Part shown: positions 59,142-64,000 of the stretch, piece by piece
Layout of the letters: every line of letters starts with the position of its first letter
How positions within the stretch are numbered: the stretch's first letter is position 1
NCBI GenBank assembly: GCA_024760905.1
Contig: CM045735.1
Coordinates: 34,462,249-34,526,248, forward strand
DNA from: Plotosus lineatus
Taxonomy: Eukaryota > Chordata > Actinopteri > Siluriformes > Plotosidae
Reading direction: 5' to 3'
DNA length: 64,000 nt
The notes under the pieces: generated by a model
What the model was told of the DNA's origin: nothing
The model's database searches: none
Seen by the model: the letters and a program-made list of their open reading frames with translations, nothing else
Position numbers and translations under genes: made by a program

Positions 59142-59282
59142 ACAGTACAAACTCAAAGGTTACTTATACAAGGTTTAAACATGCGTCCCCCTCTAAAGAA
59201 CGCCTTGTAAAGACTTACGAACAAATTCATCAAACGGACGATCGTCCGGAACGTAACCCATTCGTAAGCTGGGAAGCGTCTG
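58107..59282 (+). mobile_element. Tigger-like element, family D, 1176 bp
   Basis: The ends CAGATGCTACCCTACTTATG and the complement of TTCGTAAGCTGGGAAGCGTCTG are inverted repeats, with TA at 58105-58106 and 59283-59284. It shares its core with family C elements. The segment 58740-58985 (GTGATCACTCTGGCTCCTGG...AACAATAAAGTC...CTGCATTTTGGGTCC) recurs in shortened form in family B copy 1 (14220-14365). A GA array lies at 59109-59134. Confidence 0.78.
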
Positions 59283-59284
59283 TA

Positions 59285-59924
59285 CTTATACAGAGATCAC
59301 AGCAATGGTTAAATTCAAATTAGAGAATAAATTCTTGCTTCCTTTTTGACTTCTTGTCCAGACACCTAACTGAAATATGCATAATTAAAGGGTCATCGTG
59401 CATCAACCCTCAGACAAATATAGGAATAAATAAATAATACCATTAGAGTGAAGTAAATGTTTACAACTTAGGCTTTAATTTATAGTACAGGGGCCCCAAA
59501 AAGCTCCCACATGTCAGAAAAATGGTGATGATAATCAAATAATTGTCACACATGATAATTAGTGAGACTGGCAAGGTGGTGCTCAGGTCTGAGAATCACC
59601 CAGCCCTAACTTGAACACCTTCCTCTTCAACTCGATGTGTGGTTTCAGGAAGATGGAGCTACGGCACTCACAGCTCGAAGATCATTAGAAATGCTGAGGA
59701 AAATGTTTCTGGATGGGGTGATTTCATTGGTAGTAATGTTCCCTCAGATCTCGCCATTGTTAAAAAAATAAAATAAAATTGGTGGTTCTACCTTAAATCA
59801 CAAATGTATACTCATTTACCCCAAATACTTGAAGCAATTAAGGTTTTGGTTCAGCAGGAGATTGCCGTGGTTACACCAGACATGACCCGTCAAGCCACGG
59901 CATTCATCAGAAATATTCAGAGAA
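59285..59924. other. Intron sequence, nothing recognised
   Basis: 59590-59905 has text such as GGTTTCAGGAAGATGGAGCT and GATTGCCGTGGTTACACCAG that may be an eroded repeat; no family assigned. Confidence 0.35.
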
Positions 59925-60067
59925 TTAAAAAATAAGGGAATTAAGGAAGAATAGGGGGGAAATTTAAGGAAAATGCCACAAAACAAGACCAATTATGCAA
60001 AAATATCTGTATGTGTGCATATTTATATTTTATTTACCAATTAACCGTGGAAAGTGAGGGATCCCTG
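59925..60067 (-). mobile_element. Tigger-like element, family C, end fragment
   Basis: The right end AACCGTGGAAAGTGAGGGATCCCTG matches the family C end. The left side is cut near 59925. Only about 140 bases remain. Confidence 0.65.
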
Positions 60068-60137
60068 TACATCAACTAAACCTACACCTGGTGAATTTAA
60101 CCTACGCCAGCGTCCGTGTGAATTTCTTCAGCTGACA

Positions 60138-60139
<2 letters not shown>

Positions 60140-60192
<53 letters not shown>
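60140..60192. repeat. (CT)n-(CA)n microsatellite
   Basis: CT array followed directly by a CA array. Confidence 0.9.
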
Positions 60193-60193
<1 letters not shown>

Positions 60194-60917
60194 ACTGAAC
60201 AACATTGATATCCACTGAGCCTGAGGTGAATAATTGTTGTAGTCTATCTCCTTTAAAACAACATATCAACAGGAACTACTGGTACATATTTTTAAAGCGT
60301 CACAGCGGTCATGTACACCCCATGATGTCATATTTTGCAATTGACTCAAGGTTTGAATAAAGTGCGTTCTTACCTTAAAAAAATAAAAAGGCCATATTGT
60401 GTTATATTTTCCAGGTGGCATTCTGTTTAATTTCTAGTATCCAGGAATCAGTGAGTGTAAAAAAAAAAAAAAAACCTCTGAGGATTTTGTCTGCTGTTGT
60501 AATTCTAGAATTATCTTGAGCTTGTGGGATGGATAATGTCTAATGCACGGAAATGATGCCATCTGATTTATCTATTAGCTTGAGGTTTAAAGCCATTATT
60601 CCAAGTGGCTAATGTTTAAAAATAAACTGCCTGGCACTCTTTGTTTATCACAGTCACTTGGAGTATGCGGTGTGTTCAGCATTACCAAGCTGTAAAATAG
60701 AAAAATAAATTGAAAATCTCAGTTCAGTTTGTTTTTCATGTGTTCTGTGGATTATATGCGTTTTTGCAATACTGAGTTTTAGTGGAGTACATACTTAAAC
60801 TTTTTAAGGGACATCCTTTTACAGCTTTACACATCTGCTTTTATGTGTGCACTTACACGTAAAGCATAACATACATGTATCATGATTTAAAATAGTGATA
60901 AAAATAAAACACATCTA

Positions 60918-60918
<1 letters not shown>
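60193..60918. other. Intron sequence, nothing recognised
   Basis: AT-rich, one A run (60460-60474); no feature recognised. Confidence 0.4.
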
Positions 60919-60960
<42 letters not shown>

Positions 60961-60972
60961 ACACACACACAG
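60919..60972. repeat. (CA)n microsatellite
   Basis: CA array with a single T interruption. Confidence 0.92.
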
Positions 60973-61382
60973 AGGCTGCTGTTTATATGAAGCTGCTGAA
61001 CTAATTTAGAGCCAGATTGCTTTTATCATTCCTCTGTACACAATAAGCAATGTGACTTGTGTGTGTGTGTGTCGGGGGAAGGGGGGGGTCATGTAAGCAG
61101 TTCTCAATGCACTCCTTCCCAGACGTATTCTATGTAAGGATGACGGCTTTCGCGTACTTCTTTTGCGTATGTTCCTTGTAGTATTTCCTAAATCTGTTAT
61201 CCACATCGTCTTCCGAAATCGTTGTTCATTATTACAAAATAGCAAAACATAATATTGCTATTTCCATGTAGAAAATATATACTAAATGCTAATTTTCGGT
61301 TGATTTACTCACCATTGTAGTATTTGCACAGAGTCCCACTAGAACTAAAGCCAGATTTCAAGATATTTACATCGTGCCTCAC

Positions 61383-61601
61383 CTTCTTCTCATCTCCGTC
61401 CTGGAGCAGCTGCATGTGACTGCGCTGTGGGTCGTGGTTTCTGTTCAGGGTAGCGCTGTGGTGCTCCAGCAGATCCGGAGGAGGTGATACACTGCGGCCC
61501 TGAGGGTCCACCCATGTGTACACATGATTTGTGACATAACCACCTGGGATGCGGCCCATTGAACGAACTGACATGCACAGCTTCTTACTGCCCTTCAGAA
61601 C
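61383..61601 (-). CDS. whrn: Whirlin exon: end of PDZ1 and PDZ1-PDZ2 linker
   Basis: A CCTCGCAG acceptor leads into 219 bases (73 codons, phase 0 at both ends) and a GTGAGG donor. The peptide starts VLKGSKKLCMSVRSMGRIPG, the last helix and strand of PDZ1. It continues with the whirlin-specific linker GYVTNHVYTWVDPQGRSVSP and ends HMQLLQDGDEKK. YVTNH(V/I)YTWVDPQGRS is a near-exact match to what I remember of mammalian whirlin and is the strongest single identification in the window. It joins in frame to VNLVLDDGRS at 41239. The middle of the linker (about residues 35-50 of the exon: HHSATLNRNHDPQ) is the variable part. The preceding exon with the rest of PDZ1 is not in the window. Confidence 0.94.
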
Positions 61602-61744
61602 CTGCGAGGAAAAGCAGAGTTGGTAAGTGTGACGCTTTAAGGAAGTAAATAATATGAAAATGTAGAATTTTAAAAAATCTTATGGCTGATGGGTGTACAT
61701 TACAATTATTAGCTCGTATAAAAAATATAATGTCTTATGATATA

Positions 61745-63184
61745 CAGTAGGCCCTCATTATTCGCGGGGGTTCGGTTCCGGCCCCTCCCGCGAATCAAGA
61801 TAATCTGCGAGTTCTGGACACGGAAGTAAAACCCCATGTATCATGTTACATGCGTGAATGATCAACTGGAGGTAAAATACAGTGGTACCTCCTCTTACGA
61901 AATTAATCTATTCCAGCGCCTTTTTCGTAACCTGCATTTTTTCGTAAGTTGAACCGCATTTTACGTGTAAAACGTGTGATTCATTCCATACATATATATA
62001 TTCAAGATTCAATATTTTTAATTATTATTTGTGCTTTTATACACATTCTTGTGCGTTTGTTCAAAGAGTCAAGTTACAAAACAGAAAGGAAGGCTCAAAT
62101 CAACAAAAACACTTTAATGGTTAAAAATGCTCATCAGACGCCCACTAGATAGGGGCATTGTATTATTTGTGAGGCGCTCCAACGAATGTAGGCACTTGTC
62201 GCAAGTGACGTATGGTGCTTGTGGACAAAGTGTGACTTATCCAGACTTCCGATCTTTCAAGTGAGTAAGTGCAAGTTGAGTACTAAACCAGTACAGAAAG
62301 AACATAAAAGTGTGACGTAATGACGCAATGAGCTTTCAGCTGGACCTGAATGCAGCGTGAGATGGCAGAGTGGATTTCTTATTCAAAGTGGAAGCACTTA
62401 AACAGTACGCTTTCACTGAGGTGAACGGCATTCAGCCAGAGCAGCTCAGCCACGCCCTCAGCCAAAGCGGGCAGAGAAAAGAGATGGAGAGTACGAGTGG
62501 TGTGAGTTCATCTTCTGGTGCAGAGATGAGCGTGCTTGTGTTTATTGGAAGTAGATGAGAAGAGTGAATTTAGGTTTGAGCCACGAGCAGCTCATCCGCG
62601 CCCCTCAGCCAGAGCGGAAAGAAAACAGAGTTAGATGAGCACAGCTGCCAAAATCAAAGTCCCCCAAAGACACAGACCATAACAAAAACAACATTAAGTG
62701 TAATAAATTGGATAATAAAAACAAACGGACAAACATGATACACCACAGTACATAAAATCACACACACAAACATTATAAATATTAACTTAGGTACTGGAAT
62801 AATAATTGAAAAAGACTTTAATACTACGGTTCTTTACAACAGTTCAGATAATTATTCCTCTTCAGGCACTTCAGACGAAACTGTTGTTTCTTCAGGAGAA
62901 GGTTTTATTTATTCAGAAGAGACATCCAACGTCATTACCTTTTTCTGGTGCTTAGCCGGTGTTTGAGTGGCATCATAGAGCTTAACTGGTAATTAAAACA
63001 CACTAAATAAGGCTCATTGACAACTTGTGCACGAATGAGGAAAAAGGGGTGTATACATCATCTCAACCAATCAGTAGGAGCAAGGACAGCCATTGGCTGA
63101 ATTTGAATCACGTGACAGTTGCTCGGCAATCCGCGAATATGCGCAGGTGCACATGCAAAACTTCAAATACTCAAGGGCCGACTG
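61745..63184 (-). mobile_element. Tigger-like element, family B, copy 3, with nested Tigger-like end
   Basis: The ends CAGTAGGCCCTCATTATTCG and the complement of ACTCAAGGGCCGACTG are inverted; TA lies on the left (61743-61744) but not on the right. It is the reverse of 33301-34523 and carries the same short reading-frame segment (62850-62990, minus strand, LYDATQTPAKHQKKVMTLD). At 61880 another end, CAGTGGTACCTCCTCTTACG, begins a nested Tigger-like copy whose right limit could not be fixed. Confidence 0.75.
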
Positions 63185-63889
63185 TTCAGTTCAGGAGCTG
63201 TGGGAAAATGTGTTACCTAAATACTAGTAAGCAATGACAATTAATGCAATAATAAAGATGAACAAATACCATAACTGAAATAAACTTAAGACTACAGTGA
63301 AATTCATTCTTGGAAAGCTTCCAGCTACACGGACTCTTTTGCCACTTCCTGTATCTATGTGCATCCTTCTTTCTCCTAAGCACACCCTCAACTCTCTTCT
63401 CTCTTACAGACAGGCTGAATAAAATGCATGGAGATAAACTGAAAGCTCCTCTGTGCTGCGGCTCATTGACCTCTAAGAACCTGCAATGGCTGCTATCACT
63501 TTGCAGATCAAATGTAGTCCCGAGTCTCACTGTGTGACAGTGTGGCTCCTGTAGAGTGTGAAATGATTCTGTACTAACACACACACACTCCACCTGATCG
63601 CAAATGTGAGTCTGACTTAACTGTTGTCACTGTATATTACGTAATTGTTTTGTACTTTATTTTGTTCTTTTAGACTTCAGTTCACTTCAAACATCAGAAC
63701 TGAGAAGAAACTGTCATTTCAATCATTTTGGCCATTGCAAATTTGTTCACGTGATTGTTTTGAGGATTTCAGATACCAATGAGCTCTTGGTACAGTCACA
63801 GCAGTCTTTACAGACAATAATCCAAATGGTCAAACCTGTGGTTGGAGACGGACCAAGTGTGTTTTACACATTAATGAATTACATGAATT
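63185..63889. other. Sequence upstream of the last whirlin exon, nothing recognised
   Basis: Intron expected to lead to the preceding PDZ1 exon beyond the window. No splice-bounded whirlin peptide was found on the minus strand. Confidence 0.45.
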
Positions 63890-63990
63890 ACAACTGAGAT
63901 TCACAGAAAAGCATCTCCTAAATGCCCATATACTTTAGGAGATGCTTTTCTGCGAATCACAGTTGTGATTCGCAGAAAAGCATCTCCTAA
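63890..63990. repeat. Triple inverted repeat at the window edge
   Basis: A 32-base unit (63890-63921) is followed by its complement (63935-63966, two mismatches). A third copy (63965-63990) then runs in the first direction again. The shared core is GATTCGCAGAAAAGCATCTC followed by CTAA. Confidence 0.9.
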
Positions 63991-64000
63991 GGCATGTGGG

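Noticed and set aside
61305..61382. Downstream extension of the PDZ1-linker frame
   Set aside because: A consensus GTGAGG donor at 61382-61377 and the in-frame join to VNLVLDDG show this is intron.
62370..62558. 62-codon + strand frame ending in a Ser-rich stretch
   Set aside because: Lies inside a family B Tigger-like element in antisense and matches nothing recognisable.

Overview
This window is vertebrate, most likely from a ray-finned fish. It holds four exons of one host gene on the minus strand, and the introns are packed with fish-type transposable elements. The exon peptides read as whirlin (WHRN), the PDZ scaffold of hair-cell stereocilia and the photoreceptor periciliary region. 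In transcription order they are 61601-61383 (end of PDZ1 plus linker), 41239-41114 (first half of PDZ2), 7786-7578 (second half of PDZ2 plus linker) and a proposed 37-nt microexon at 283-247. All splice sites are AG/GT and the phases join. The introns are about 20.1, 33.3 and 7.3 kb. The first coding exon lies beyond base 64000, and the HHD2, proline-rich and PDZ3 exons lie before base 1. Rex3, L2, Tc1 and tRNA-SINE copies point to a teleost; the species cannot be fixed.

The last intron in the window (284-7577) holds an inverted Tc1 chimera with a Tigger-like element inside it, a tRNA-SINE, a Tigger-like element carrying GA and GT arrays, and a chimeric SINE. The 33-kb intron (7787-41113) holds SINEs, a 1.47-kb hAT element with a perfect 8-bp duplication, a degenerate minisatellite, Tigger-like elements with nested insertions, a decayed LINE, a decayed gene of a transposon-linked family, and a nest at 25900-34621 in which one Tigger-like element seems to enclose an RTE LINE (itself split by an L2), a deleted Tc1 and another Tigger-like element. 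Further hAT elements and an RTE copy with a SINE at its 5' junction follow.

The 20-kb intron (41240-61382) holds a full-length Tc1 with long inverted repeats and an open transposase frame, a decayed Rex3, a nearly full-length L2, further Tigger-like elements, an RTE copy and many microsatellites. Upstream of the last exon (61602-64000) lie another nested Tigger-like element and a cluster of inverted repeats at the window edge.

No bacterial, phage, CRISPR, rRNA or functional tRNA feature was seen, and I found no new gene system. What stands out is the order of nested insertions, SINE tails shared with LINEs, and a Tc1 transposase with a shortened catalytic spacing. All homology calls come from reading the sequence and remembered families, not from a search.
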